From Ferruginibacter albus (GTDB taxonomy: Bacteria > Bacteroidota > Bacteroidia > Chitinophagales > Chitinophagaceae), in assembly GCF_020042285.1 (NCBI RefSeq), contig NZ_CP083388.1, positions 3,560,001 to 3,624,000 on the forward strand: 64,000 bases of DNA, given 5' to 3'. A model generated the notes under the pieces. That model was given only the letters and a program-made list of their open reading frames with translations, made no database searches and had not been told where the DNA came from. Of the stretch, positions 26,415 to 34,538 are shown piece by piece. How positions within the stretch are numbered: the first letter of the stretch is position 1; each line of letters opens with the position of its first letter. The translations under genes and the position numbers were made by a program.

Positions 26415-28130
26415 ATGTATACAGCAGACATAAAAAAGATCGAACGCCACTTTGTTCCGAAAGATTTTGTAGTTACCGACTGGCAAAGTATTGAGCCTTT
26501 CTTTCAAAATTTGAACGATAGAAATATCGATACCAAGGAAGCATTGGAACAATGGCTAAAAGACATGAGTGAACTGGAAGCTGTAGTAAGCGAAGATGCC
26601 TGCTGGCGCCAGATAAAAATGACCTGCGACACAGAGAACAAACAACTGGAAGATGCTTTTAATTTTTTCTGTCTTGAAATTCAACCTAAAATTCAGCCAT
26701 ATACCGATCTGCTAAATAAAAAATTAGTGAACAGTTCTTTGATAAACGAGCTGGATAAAGAAAAATATTTTACCTATCTGCGTTCCATGCGTAAAAGCAT
26801 TGAATTATTCAGACAAGAGAATATTTCACTGCAAGCAGAGCTTTCCGTTTTGCAGCAGCATTACGGAATGATAACTGGAAAAATGACTGTAACCGTTAAT
26901 GGCAAAGAATACACGTTGCAACAAGCAGGTAAATTCCTTCAAAGTCATGATAGAGATTTACGCGAAGATGTTTATCGGAAAATAAATGAAAGAAGATTAC
27001 AGGATAAGGAGACACTGAATAATTTATACAACCAACTAATTGAAAAACGTCATCAGTTAGCGATAAATGCAGGCTTCGAAAACTATCGTGACTACCGTTT
27101 TAAAGAACTGGGAAGGTTTGATTATACTAAAGAAGATTGCTTTCAATTTCACGAAGCCGTAAAACAATATGCGTTACCGCTAGTTAATATTATCTATCAA
27201 AAGAAAAAAGAAAAATTAAGTCTGGACAACTTGCGCCCCTGGGATGTAGAAGCAGAGCCCGAAGGCACACAAGCTTTACATCCATTTGAGACAGGAAGTG
27301 AACTGATCAATAAATCGATTGAATGCTTTACAAAGCTTCGTCCCTTTTTTGGCGATTGTTTGAAAAAGATGAACGAAATAAAACATTTCGACCTGGAAAG
27401 CAGGAAGGGTAAGGCTCCCGGCGGATATAACTGTCCTTTGGCAGAAAGCGGAGCTCCATTTATTTTTATGAATGCTTCCGGTCAAATGCATGATCTAACT
27501 ACAATGGTTCATGAAGGCGGTCATGCCGTGCATTCTTTCTTGTCCCATCCATTAGAGTTAACAGGATTTAAAGAATATCCGATGGAAATTGCAGAAGTGG
27601 CAAGTATGGCGATGGAGCTTTTTAGTATGGATTATTGGAATGATTTTTTTACAAGCAACGAAGAACTAAAAAGAGCAAAAGAACAACAACTGGAAAGAGT
27701 GATCACTATTTTTCCATGGATAGCGATCATAGATAAATTTCAACATTGGGTATACGAAAACCCAAAGCATACTGCTGAAGAAAGAACTGCTGCATGGATG
27801 AGCATTACAGATGAATTTAAAGACAGCATTATTGATTATAGCGGATTAGATGAATATCGCCGCAACGGCTGGCAGCGTCAATTGCATTTATTTGAAGTTC
27901 CTTTTTATTATATCGAATATGGTATTGCCCAGTTAGGCGCCATTGGCATGTGGAAACAATACAAAGAGAATAAAGAACAGGCCTTAGACAACTATTGTAA
28001 TGCGTTAAGCCTGGGCGGTACAAAAACATTGCCTGAATTATATAATACAGCAGGATTAAAATTCGATTTCAGCCCGGCTACTATTAAAACGTTAATGGAT
28101 TTTGTAAAAAACGAGATGGACAAAATATAA
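26415..28130 (+). CDS. M3-family oligoendopeptidase (PepF-like)
   Basis: 571 residues, no signal peptide. Zinc site H366-E-G-G-H370 in TTMVHEGGHAVHSFL, with the downstream glutamate region EIAEVASMAMELF, is classic for clan MA family M3 (thimet/PepF). The C-terminal block EVPFYYIEYGIAQLGAIGMWKQYKEN is typical of the PepF/M3 oligoendopeptidases. It hydrolyses short peptides in the cytoplasm. The length matches the family. Its stop abuts the stop of the convergent Fur-like gene with no spacer. Confidence 0.95.
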   Translation: MYTADIKKIERHFVPKDFVVTDWQSIEPFFQNLNDRNIDTKEALEQWLKDMSELEAVVSEDACWRQIKMTCDTENKQLEDAFNFFCLEIQPKIQPYTDLLNKKLVNSSLINELDKEKYFTYLRSMRKSIELFRQENISLQAELSVLQQHYGMITGKMTVTVNGKEYTLQQAGKFLQSHDRDLREDVYRKINERRLQDKETLNNLYNQLIEKRHQLAINAGFENYRDYRFKELGRFDYTKEDCFQFHEAVKQYALPLVNIIYQKKKEKLSLDNLRPWDVEAEPEGTQALHPFETGSELINKSIECFTKLRPFFGDCLKKMNEIKHFDLESRKGKAPGGYNCPLAESGAPFIFMNASGQMHDLTTMVHEGGHAVHSFLSHPLELTGFKEYPMEIAEVASMAMELFSMDYWNDFFTSNEELKRAKEQQLERVITIFPWIAIIDKFQHWVYENPKHTAEERTAAWMSITDEFKDSIIDYSGLDEYRRNGWQRQLHLFEVPFYYIEYGIAQLGAIGMWKQYKENKEQALDNYCNALSLGGTKTLPELYNTAGLKFDFSPATIKTLMDFVKNEMDKI

Positions 28131-28547
28131 TTAACGGCAATCGTGACACACGCCGCTAACTACCATTTCTGAATGATCAGGTTTAAAGCCCTTCGGTAAC
28201 TTAACATCAGGAACAGTTACATCATCTAAACAAATTGTTTTATTACATTCATTACAAACAAAATGTACATGGTTATCATGATGATGCCCTGCTTCGCAAT
28301 CCTGTTTACACAAAGCGTATAAAATAGAATTATCAGTAGTAGGTATATGATGAATGATCCCTTTTTCAACAAAGGTTTGCAAGGTGCGGTAAACAGTTAC
28401 TCTATCAAATGATGCTCCTGTTTCTTTTTCAATATCTGAATGAGCCAAAGCTCCGGGGCTTTTTAAAAAAAGCTCAAGAATTATTTTTCGCCCATCAGTT
28501 ACACTAAGCTGATTCTTTTTTAATATGGATAAAACATTTATGTCCAT
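28131..28547 (-). CDS. Fur-family metalloregulator (Fur/Zur type)
   Basis: 138 residues. Winged helix (GRKIILELFLKSPGALAHSDIEKETGASFDRVTVYRTLQTFVEKGIIHHI) and the dimerisation/metal region with HHHDNHVHFVCNECNKTICLDD and the second pair C-x-x-C at the end (GVCHDC), giving the structural zinc site. It could be Fur, Zur or a related sensor; sequence alone does not decide. It lies 26 bases downstream of the SCO gene, so it may be in its operon, but it also has its own TAACTTTG element 4 bases before the ATG. It may bind the TTTGCAA palindrome at 29427. Confidence 0.92.
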   Translation of the reverse strand: MDINVLSILKKNQLSVTDGRKIILELFLKSPGALAHSDIEKETGASFDRVTVYRTLQTFVEKGIIHHIPTTDNSILYALCKQDCEAGHHHDNHVHFVCNECNKTICLDDVTVPDVKLPKGFKPDHSEMVVSGVCHDCR

Positions 28548-28551
28548 GCTG

Positions 28552-28559
28552 CAAAGTTA
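28552..28559 (-). promoter_or_regulatory. -7 promoter element of the Fur-like gene
   Basis: Minus strand TAACTTTG, matching TAnnTTTG, 4 bases before ATG 28547. Such a position would give a leaderless or nearly leaderless transcript. No clear -33 element. Confidence 0.4.
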
Positions 28560-28573
28560 CCACTATTTAAATT

Positions 28574-29305
28574 TTAATTAGGCGTATTGCTAAAGCCATT
28601 TGCCAGGTTTGCATTAGGCGCTTTTTCATTTAACAAGCCTTTAATATCCTTCAGCAATTTTTGGATCTCATCTTCTTTCAAACCATCATAAATACCACGC
28701 ACGTGGCGTTGTTTATCTACCAATGCAAATAATTGTGTATGGATGAATTGCTCGGAAATATTTTGTGTAGTATCTCTTTCAGATTTATCTATTAAATAGC
28801 TATGTTTTGCCAGGTCGTACAACATCGCTTTATCTCCCGTAAGAAACAACCAATTCGTAGAAAGATCTGGCGGTAATTTATTTCCTGCTGTACTTTCATC
28901 GGCTTTAACCTGGTATTCACCATCATCATTTTTCACTAATGTTCCGGTTAGCATTTTATATTCATACTTTTTCAATTGTTCTACACTGTCCGTTTCAGGC
29001 ATACAAGTGTGTGATAAGATCATAAATCGTTTATCATCTTTGTAAACATCATACACTCTCCGCATATTGGCATTCATTTTAGGGCAAATGGCTTTACAGG
29101 TTGTAAAAAAATATTCCGCCACATACACTTTCCCTTCTACATTTTTTTCTGTTATTGTTTTCCCGTTTTGATCAATAAAGGAAAAATTTTGCAAGTGATC
29201 ATTAATAACCTTTAAATCGGATTGAGAAAAATCTTTGTATAAAAAAAGATAAAAGCCTGTAAGCAACAGAGCAAAAAAACCAAAATAGATCAACCACTTT
29301 TTCAT
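28574..29305 (-). CDS. SCO1/SenC-family copper chaperone-like protein
   Basis: About 243 residues from ATG 29305; the frame extends upstream, but a promoter for this gene lies inside the extension. One N-terminal membrane anchor (WLIYFGFFALLLTGFYLFLY) holds a thioredoxin-fold domain. C70-x-x-x-C74 in YFFTTCKAICPKM is the SCO copper and redox site; a later His in AKHSYLID could be the third ligand. SCO proteins deliver copper to cytochrome c oxidase at the outer face of the inner membrane. Neighbours are a Fur-type regulator and a MerC-like protein, so the cluster concerns metal handling. Confidence 0.9.
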   Translation of the reverse strand: MKKWLIYFGFFALLLTGFYLFLYKDFSQSDLKVINDHLQNFSFIDQNGKTITEKNVEGKVYVAEYFFTTCKAICPKMNANMRRVYDVYKDDKRFMILSHTCMPETDSVEQLKKYEYKMLTGTLVKNDDGEYQVKADESTAGNKLPPDLSTNWLFLTGDKAMLYDLAKHSYLIDKSERDTTQNISEQFIHTQLFALVDKQRHVRGIYDGLKEDEIQKLLKDIKGLLNEKAPNANLANGFSNTPN

Positions 29306-29319
29306 TCGGAAAATTTTTG

Positions 29320-29349
29320 CAAAGGTAAGCAGAGCTTTTTTCTCACAAA
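29320..29349 (-). promoter_or_regulatory. Promoter of the SCO gene
   Basis: Minus strand: TTTG (29346-29349), 18-base spacer, TACCTTTG (29320-29327), then ATG 14 bases on. Matches the Bacteroidota sigma-70 pattern apart from a spacer one base short of the usual 19-21. Confidence 0.55.
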
Positions 29350-29426
29350 TCTTAGAAAACAACGTGTTCCTGCTTTGTGATCTTTTTTCTTTGCTAGACA
29401 TATTTAACAATCACGAGGCGCAATAG

Positions 29427-29458
29427 TTTGCAACATTATTGCAAATATTGTATATTTG
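29427..29458 (+). promoter_or_regulatory. MerC promoter with overlapping Fur/Zur-like operator
   Basis: Promoter: TTTG (29427-29430), 20-base spacer, TATATTTG (29451-29458), a full consensus match; the ATG follows 4 bases later. Overlapping the -33 element is the dyad TTTGCAA-CATTA-TTGCAAA (29427-29445). Its 19 bases are symmetric except at two inner positions, a size and shape typical of Fur/Zur-family operators. A Fur-type gene lies about 0.9 kb away. Which regulator binds is inferred. Confidence 0.6.
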
Positions 29459-29462
29459 CTCC

Positions 29463-29861
29463 ATGGATAATAACGGGTTAAAAGTTAACTGGGATGTAAT
29501 GGGTATTACTGCTTCGGTGCTCTGCGCTATTCATTGTGCATTACTACCCGTAATTGTTACCACACTTCCTGTATTTGGAATAAATATTATCCACAACACC
29601 CGCTTTGAATGGGGTATGATCGCGTTGGCATTTTTTGTAGGCTCTTTTGCATTAATTCACGGGTATATAAAACATCATCGTTCATTAATGCCTGTTTGGG
29701 TATTTACTTTTGGATTTGTGTTTTTATTATTGAAGCAATTTTTTCATGCATTTGAATACTGGTTTTTAGCCCCGGCAGTTATATTGGTTGTGTCTGCTCA
29801 TTTTTATAATTTCCGTTTATGCAGACAAACAAAATGTGAGTCATCGCATCATAAGCACTAA
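29463..29861 (+). CDS. MerC-domain membrane protein
   Basis: 132 residues from ATG 29463, selected because a consensus promoter ends 4 bases upstream. Four hydrophobic segments. The first has the MerC signature WDVMGITASVLCAIHCALLPVIVTTLP with a Cys-x-x-x-Cys pair in the membrane. The tail is Cys/His-rich (CRQTKCESSHHKH). MerC proteins move mercury or other soft metals across the inner membrane. In Bacteroidota they often sit near Fur/Zur regulators, so zinc or a related metal is possible. Divergent from the SCO gene. Confidence 0.85.
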   Translation: MDNNGLKVNWDVMGITASVLCAIHCALLPVIVTTLPVFGINIIHNTRFEWGMIALAFFVGSFALIHGYIKHHRSLMPVWVFTFGFVFLLLKQFFHAFEYWFLAPAVILVVSAHFYNFRLCRQTKCESSHHKH

Positions 29862-30082
29862 AGTTTTCCCTTCCACTTTTTATAAAAATAAAACAGTAAC
29901 AATCCAAGACTGATCAAAAACCATGCGTAGAAAATATAGTTAGCTAGTGAAGGCTTATCCTCGTAAAAAGCCCAATTAAAATAAATTCCTATTGTCATAT
30001 TTACCAATAACCACAGCATGCCCATCGAAAGCGTTTGAATAATACGCAACAAAAACTCTTTTACTTCGGGCTCCATGCTCAT
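29858..30082 (-). CDS. Small two-helix membrane protein
   Basis: 74 residues with two hydrophobic helices (IIQTLSMGMLWLLVNMTIGIYF and YIFYAWFLISLGLLLFYFY) and a basic tail KKWKGKL. An acidic N-terminus (MSMEPEVKEF) precedes them. No family recognised with certainty. Its stop overlaps the convergent merC stop by 4 bases. ATG at 30082 or 30076. Confidence 0.7.
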   Translation of the reverse strand: MSMEPEVKEFLLRIIQTLSMGMLWLLVNMTIGIYFNWAFYEDKPSLANYIFYAWFLISLGLLLFYFYKKWKGKL

Positions 30083-30130
30083 ACTGGTAAAATTTACAAC
30101 AATGAAGTTCGTAATTAAATCAGTAATATT

Positions 30131-30889
30131 TTATTTGATCAATAATGAATTAAATGCAGTAGAATCTCCATTAAAAACATTAAAATCTACATTTCCGTCA
30201 ATACCATTCACATGCCCGGTTTGACTGTGTTGCCAAAGTATCCATTTATTGTCTGTTCCGGGTTTATCTGCATCAACGTAATTAGCAATCCATACAGGGT
30301 AATCATCAAAATTTCCTGCAAGGTATTGTTCATAAAAATTTACATTAGAGTAGATAATTGGCTTTATATGATAAGCACTATCAACAGTGGTCAACCATTC
30401 CTTTAAATCCTTTATTAATTGTTTTGAGCTTGACTCTCCAATATCTTCAATATCCAATACAGGTGGCAGATCATTTGTTTTTAAGTTTACAATAGCAATA
30501 AAGTTCTGAGCCTGCAACCTGGGATTTAACCCTGCATTAAAATAATGATAAGCCCCAACAACAAGCCCAGCGTCTCTCGCTTCATTCCAATTGCTAAAAA
30601 AATTTTTATCCACCCTATCTGTGCCTTCCGTTGCTTTGATAAAACTAAATTGTAATCGTATGTTATTGTATTCCATTTGACTTACATCTTCCCAGTTAAT
30701 AGAAGCCTGGTGATGACTCACATCTATTCCATGGATCAAATATTTTTTAGGCATTCGGATACCAAAGCCTTTGTATTTTTTATGTTGATAAGGAGCATTG
30801 GAAAAATAAAAAACAGTCATGCTGATTGCAGCCAGCATTAAAAATGTTAGTACATAAATATTTGCAGGTTTTTTATAATTGTTCAACAT
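30131..30889 (-). CDS. GH25-family muramidase (lysozyme-like), membrane-anchored
   Basis: 252 residues. One N-terminal hydrophobic helix (IYVLTFLMLAAISMTVFYFS) is followed by a GH25 domain: GIDVSHHQ (D56), FSFIKATEGTDRVD, GLVVGAYHYF and PPVLDIED with D147 and E149, the catalytic DxE. GH25 enzymes cut the MurNAc-GlcNAc bond of peptidoglycan. The C-terminus (YPVWIANY, WILWQHSQTGHVNGIDGNVDFNVFNGD) fits the family closely. The helix may be an anchor or an uncleaved signal, placing activity in the periplasm or outside. Confidence 0.93.
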   Translation of the reverse strand: MLNNYKKPANIYVLTFLMLAAISMTVFYFSNAPYQHKKYKGFGIRMPKKYLIHGIDVSHHQASINWEDVSQMEYNNIRLQFSFIKATEGTDRVDKNFFSNWNEARDAGLVVGAYHYFNAGLNPRLQAQNFIAIVNLKTNDLPPVLDIEDIGESSSKQLIKDLKEWLTTVDSAYHIKPIIYSNVNFYEQYLAGNFDDYPVWIANYVDADKPGTDNKWILWQHSQTGHVNGIDGNVDFNVFNGDSTAFNSLLIK

Positions 30890-31024
30890 ATTCAGCAGAC
30901 TTTGTAAATATGCGAAAAACCTTCTTATTTATTTCTTAAAATTTAAGGAAATAATGAACTGGTAACGATTGCATTAAATTTTATTATTGACAGCAAGCTG
31001 ACCAAAAGTGGGCATTAATTCAAC

Positions 31025-31032
31025 TACATTTG
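31025..31032 (+). promoter_or_regulatory. -7 promoter element before the radical SAM gene
   Basis: TACATTTG, match to TAnnTTTG, 17 bases before ATG 31050 and inside the longer reading frame that begins with GTG at 31008. It supports the shorter start. -33 element unclear. Confidence 0.4.
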
Positions 31033-31049
31033 TATTTCATTTACTGTGG

Positions 31050-32078
31050 ATGCCCGATTTTAATTTAAATGATAGCATTAATTTTTTAAGCAAGCTTACC
31101 ATAAAAAGAACCTGGAATGCCGCTAAAGTATTCAGCAGTTTTTATGCAGCCCGTTTATTTAAAAAGCCTTTGCAATGGGGCTATCCAATCTCTATTTCGT
31201 TTGAACCTACCACCAGTTGCAATCTTCGCTGCCCCGAATGCCCAAGTGGTTTAAGAGCCTTTACACGACCTACCGGCATGTTACAAAAAGATTTTTTCAG
31301 AACTACCATCGATGAAATTCATAAAGAGCTTTTATACCTCATTTTTTATTTCCAGGGCGAGCCGTTTTTAAATCCCGATTTTTTGGAAATGGTGAAATAT
31401 GCTGCTTCCAAAAAAATATACACAGCTACCTCTACCAATGCACATTACTTAACGGATGAAGTGGCAAAACGAACTGTTGAAAGTGGCTTAGACAGATTGA
31501 TCATTTCTATTGATGGAACAACACAGGAAGTGTATCAACAATACCGTGTAGGAGGCAAGCTGGAAAAGGTAATTGCCGGCGCAAAGAATATTGTAAAATG
31601 GAAAAAAGAATTAAACAGTAAAACACCATTTATATTCTTCCAGTTCCTGGTAGTAAAACCCAATCAACATCAAATTGAAGATATAAAAAAACTGGCCAAG
31701 GAAATTGGTGTGGATGAAGTTCGCTTTAAAACAGCGCAGGTATATGATTATGAAACAGACCCTAATCAATTAATTCCTGATATTGATAAATTCAGCCGTT
31801 ACAAAAAAAATTCAACCGGCAACTATATTGCTAAAAATAAACTCTCGAATCACTGCTGGAAATTGCAACATGCTAATGTAATTACCTGGGATGGCTTGGT
31901 TGTTCCTTGCTGTTTCGATAAAGATGCTACTCACCAATTAGGTAACCTTAAGGAAAAGTCCTTTAAGGAAATATGGAAGGATGACAAATATCAACAATTT
32001 AGAACTCAGCTTAAGAAAAGTCGCAGAAATATTGATATTTGTGCTAATTGCAGCGAAGGAGCATCTGTTTGGAAATAA
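31050..32078 (+). CDS. Radical SAM/SPASM-domain protein
   Basis: About 342 residues from ATG 31050. The radical SAM cluster motif C-N-L-R-C-P-E-C is in FEPTTSCNLRCPECPSGLRAF. The SAM-binding GEP motif is YFQGEPFLNPDF and the strand motif is LIISIDGTTQEVYQQYRVGG. The C-terminal SPASM Cys cluster (NHCWKLQHANVITWDGLVVPCCFDKD...NIDICANCSEG) binds an extra Fe-S cluster. SPASM enzymes modify peptides, proteins or cofactors; no precursor peptide is adjacent. A MarR gene follows 47 bases on and may be cotranscribed. Substrate unknown. Confidence 0.92.
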   Translation: MPDFNLNDSINFLSKLTIKRTWNAAKVFSSFYAARLFKKPLQWGYPISISFEPTTSCNLRCPECPSGLRAFTRPTGMLQKDFFRTTIDEIHKELLYLIFYFQGEPFLNPDFLEMVKYAASKKIYTATSTNAHYLTDEVAKRTVESGLDRLIISIDGTTQEVYQQYRVGGKLEKVIAGAKNIVKWKKELNSKTPFIFFQFLVVKPNQHQIEDIKKLAKEIGVDEVRFKTAQVYDYETDPNQLIPDIDKFSRYKKNSTGNYIAKNKLSNHCWKLQHANVITWDGLVVPCCFDKDATHQLGNLKEKSFKEIWKDDKYQQFRTQLKKSRRNIDICANCSEGASVWK

Positions 32079-32125
32079 AATAAATCCTCTTTATTCTGCT
32101 CTTTATTTATCCCGAAGGTTATTAT

Positions 32126-32578
32126 ATGAGTATAGAAAAAGACATCAACCAAACTAAATTCAGGAACGAGTACCAAAAGTCCATGGTAAATTTAATTTAT
32201 ACCTATAATTGGATGACGGAGCAGTTGAAAGATGTATTTGGGAAAGAGAACCTGACCATGCAGCAGTATAATATATTACGTATTCTTCGCGGCAGCGATA
32301 TTCCTTTATCTACTATGCAAATACGAGACCGCATGCTGGATAAAATGAGTGATACCAGCCGTATTGTTGACAGGTTAGTAATTAAAGGTTTGGCAAAAAA
32401 AATTGTTTCTAAAACAGATAAAAGATTGGTTGATATTACTATTACTACTAAAGGAAGAAAATCATTACATAAAATAGATCTACAGGAAAAAGAAGTAGAT
32501 AAAATTGCGAACGCTCTTTCTGTTGCGGATGCACAAACATTAAATACCCTTTTAGATAAATTACGAAAATCAGAATAA
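32126..32578 (+). CDS. MarR-family transcriptional regulator
   Basis: 150 residues. Winged helix at about 40-110: LTMQQYNILRILRGSDIPLSTMQIRDRMLDKMSDTSRIVDRLVIKGLAKKIVSKTDKRLVDITITTKGRKSL, with the D-x-R-x-x-x-I/V wing pattern. The C-terminal helix provides dimerisation. MarR proteins are dimeric ligand- or redox-responsive repressors. Probably cotranscribed with the radical SAM gene and followed by a strong terminator. Ligand unknown. Confidence 0.94.
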   Translation: MSIEKDINQTKFRNEYQKSMVNLIYTYNWMTEQLKDVFGKENLTMQQYNILRILRGSDIPLSTMQIRDRMLDKMSDTSRIVDRLVIKGLAKKIVSKTDKRLVDITITTKGRKSLHKIDLQEKEVDKIANALSVADAQTLNTLLDKLRKSE

Positions 32579-32604
32579 GTTTCTTTTCATGATTGCTTGT
32601 TAAT

Positions 32605-32626
32605 GCCTCGTTTATACGAGGCTTTT
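32605..32626 (+). terminator. Rho-independent terminator after the MarR gene
   Basis: GCCTCGT (32605-32611), loop TTAT, ACGAGGC (32616-32622), then TTTTATTTT. A perfect 7-base stem with a T-run. It ends 3 bases from the stop of the convergent gene. Confidence 0.85.
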
Positions 32627-32933
32627 ATTTTCCTTCAAGGTGGTTACAAGCTTCTAAACTTCCTAATCTAAAGCGAAAAGGAATTTTTGTAAATTTTTCA
32701 AATTTTATTTCTTGTTTGCAAAAAAACCCAAGATGCGTGGAATAAAAGTCGGGCGATAAATACACAGAAAAAGGGGGCGAATTAAGCTTGCTGTTATTTG
32801 ATAACTTATTGATATCAAACAACTTATTATTTGTTTGACTTAATAGTAATATAGTCTTTTTTTGCGAAAAAACAGTGCTTTCCACAAAAATCATGCAAAA
32901 AAATAAAAAAATGCATTTTAACTTCACTTTCAT
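32625..32933 (-). CDS. Small exported protein of a recurrent Bacteroidota family
   Basis: 102 residues with a signal peptide (CIFLFFCMIFVESTVFSQ). The mature part has KKTILLLSQTNNKLFD and then PPFSVYLSPDFYSTHLGFFCKQEIKFEKFTKIPFRFRLGSLEACNHLEGK. I have seen this closing motif (FFCKxExxFEKxTxIPxRFRLGSLxxCNxLE) in many small unannotated proteins of Chitinophagaceae and relatives, so it is probably a real gene. No function is known to me. It is convergent with the MarR gene and divergent from rpoN. Confidence 0.75.
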   Translation of the reverse strand: MKVKLKCIFLFFCMIFVESTVFSQKKTILLLSQTNNKLFDINKLSNNSKLNSPPFSVYLSPDFYSTHLGFFCKQEIKFEKFTKIPFRFRLGSLEACNHLEGK

Positions 32934-33029
32934 ATTGGTTTGTATGTAAATTTACGACAGAAACTGCTTACCCGGATTTATATACCAATACAAAAAAGCA
33001 TGGATATCGGGTAGCATCAATTATTAAAC

Positions 33030-34538
33030 ATGGCACTTAGTCAGGGCTTACAGCAAAGATTGTTACAAAAACTGTCGCCACAACAAATTCAGTTAATGAA
33101 GTTGTTGCAGTTGCCTACTGCTATTTTGGAAGAAAGGATCAAGGAAGAATTAGAAGAAAACCCGGCACTGGAAACAGGAGATGAAGCAGAAGAAAAAGAA
33201 GAATTTGAAAATAGCACAGAAGAGTTTGAGACGGAAAGAGAAGAGGGCGACAATGAAGCTGATGATTTTGATTTGAACGGAAGCGAGAATGAATATGAAC
33301 AAATAGATATTAGCGATTATGTACAGGAAGGTGACGATGAAATTGCTGATTATAAATTAAGAGATGATAATTATCCTGACACGGAAGACAACAAAGTAAT
33401 TCCACACAAAATTGAAACAGGCTTTAATGAATTCATGCTGGAGCAATTAGGAATGCTTAATTTAAATGAACATCAGCATAGAATAGCAGAACAGATAATT
33501 GGCAACCTGGATGATGACGGTTATTTACGAAGAGACATTTCTGCTATAACAGACGATCTGGCTTTTCGTCAAAACATTCAAACTACAGATGAGGAGATTA
33601 CCCAATTGCTTTTGCAAATTCAACAGTTTGATCCACCCGGCATAGGTGCCCGTAATTTACAGGAATGTTTATTGTTACAGCTGGAAAGAAAATCAAGCGA
33701 AGGAAGATCCATTGAACTAGCCATGAAAGTATTGGAAAAATACTTTGATGAGTTTACGAAAAAACATTACGAAAAAATTCAACGTGGATTAAACATATCC
33801 GATGAACAATTAAAAGATATTATTAACCAGATAATACGTTTAAATCCCAAACCCGGTAGTACTATTGGTGGTGCAAACAAAGGAGAAAGCTATATCATTC
33901 CTGATTTTTTCATCATTAATAATAACGGAAAATTAGAGCTGACGCTTAACAGTAAAAATGCTCCTGATCTTCGCATCAGCGAAGGTTATAGAGATATGCT
34001 GAAAGATTATGACCGTGGCAGCAAAAAAGACAGGCGCCAGAAAGAAGCCGTATTGTTCATCAAACAAAAAATTGATGCTGCAAAATGGTTTATTGATGCT
34101 ATTAAACAACGACAACATACACTGATAAGCACTATGACTACTATAATGAATTATCAGTACGATTTTTTTATAACAGGCGATGAAACGGAATTACGCCCTA
34201 TGATACTGAAAGACATTGCAGAAAAAACCAATTTAGATATCAGTACCGTAAGCCGTGTTGCCAACAGTAAATTTGTTCAAACAGAATTCGGCACCTATCG
34301 TTTAAAGTTTTTCTTCAGTGAAAGTTTACAAACCGATAGCGGAGAAGAAGTAAGCACACGTGAAGTGAAAAAAATATTGAGCGACCTGATAGAAGGAGAA
34401 AGCAAAAAACATCCTTTAAGCGACGAGCGCCTCACTGAACTTCTTCAGGAAAAAGGTTATAATATTGCACGCCGCACCGTTGCCAAATATAGAGAACAAT
34501 TAAATGTTCCGGTTGCAAGATTAAGAAAAGAATTATGA
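33030..34538 (+). CDS. rpoN: RNA polymerase sigma-54 factor
   Basis: 502 residues with the three RpoN regions. Region I is Gln/Leu-rich (GLQQRLLQKLSPQQIQLMKLLQLPTAILEERIKEELEENPAL) and binds bacterial enhancer proteins. Region II is acidic. Region III has the core-binding domain, the HTH (DIAEKTNLDISTVSRVANSKFVQTEFGTYRLKFFF) and the C-terminal RpoN box ARRTVAKYREQLNV. It directs transcription from -24/-12 promoters. A target activator of the NtrC type is present in this window at 55.0 kb. Overlaps the next gene by 4 bases (ATGA), so they are coupled. Confidence 0.97.
   Translation: MALSQGLQQRLLQKLSPQQIQLMKLLQLPTAILEERIKEELEENPALETGDEAEEKEEFENSTEEFETEREEGDNEADDFDLNGSENEYEQIDISDYVQEGDDEIADYKLRDDNYPDTEDNKVIPHKIETGFNEFMLEQLGMLNLNEHQHRIAEQIIGNLDDDGYLRRDISAITDDLAFRQNIQTTDEEITQLLLQIQQFDPPGIGARNLQECLLLQLERKSSEGRSIELAMKVLEKYFDEFTKKHYEKIQRGLNISDEQLKDIINQIIRLNPKPGSTIGGANKGESYIIPDFFIINNNGKLELTLNSKNAPDLRISEGYRDMLKDYDRGSKKDRRQKEAVLFIKQKIDAAKWFIDAIKQRQHTLISTMTTIMNYQYDFFITGDETELRPMILKDIAEKTNLDISTVSRVANSKFVQTEFGTYRLKFFFSESLQTDSGEEVSTREVKKILSDLIEGESKKHPLSDERLTELLQEKGYNIARRTVAKYREQLNVPVARLRKEL

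Noticed and set aside
31008-31049. Longer radical SAM start at GTG 31008
   Set aside because: A -7 promoter element (31025-31032) lies inside it and the extra residues do not fit the family.
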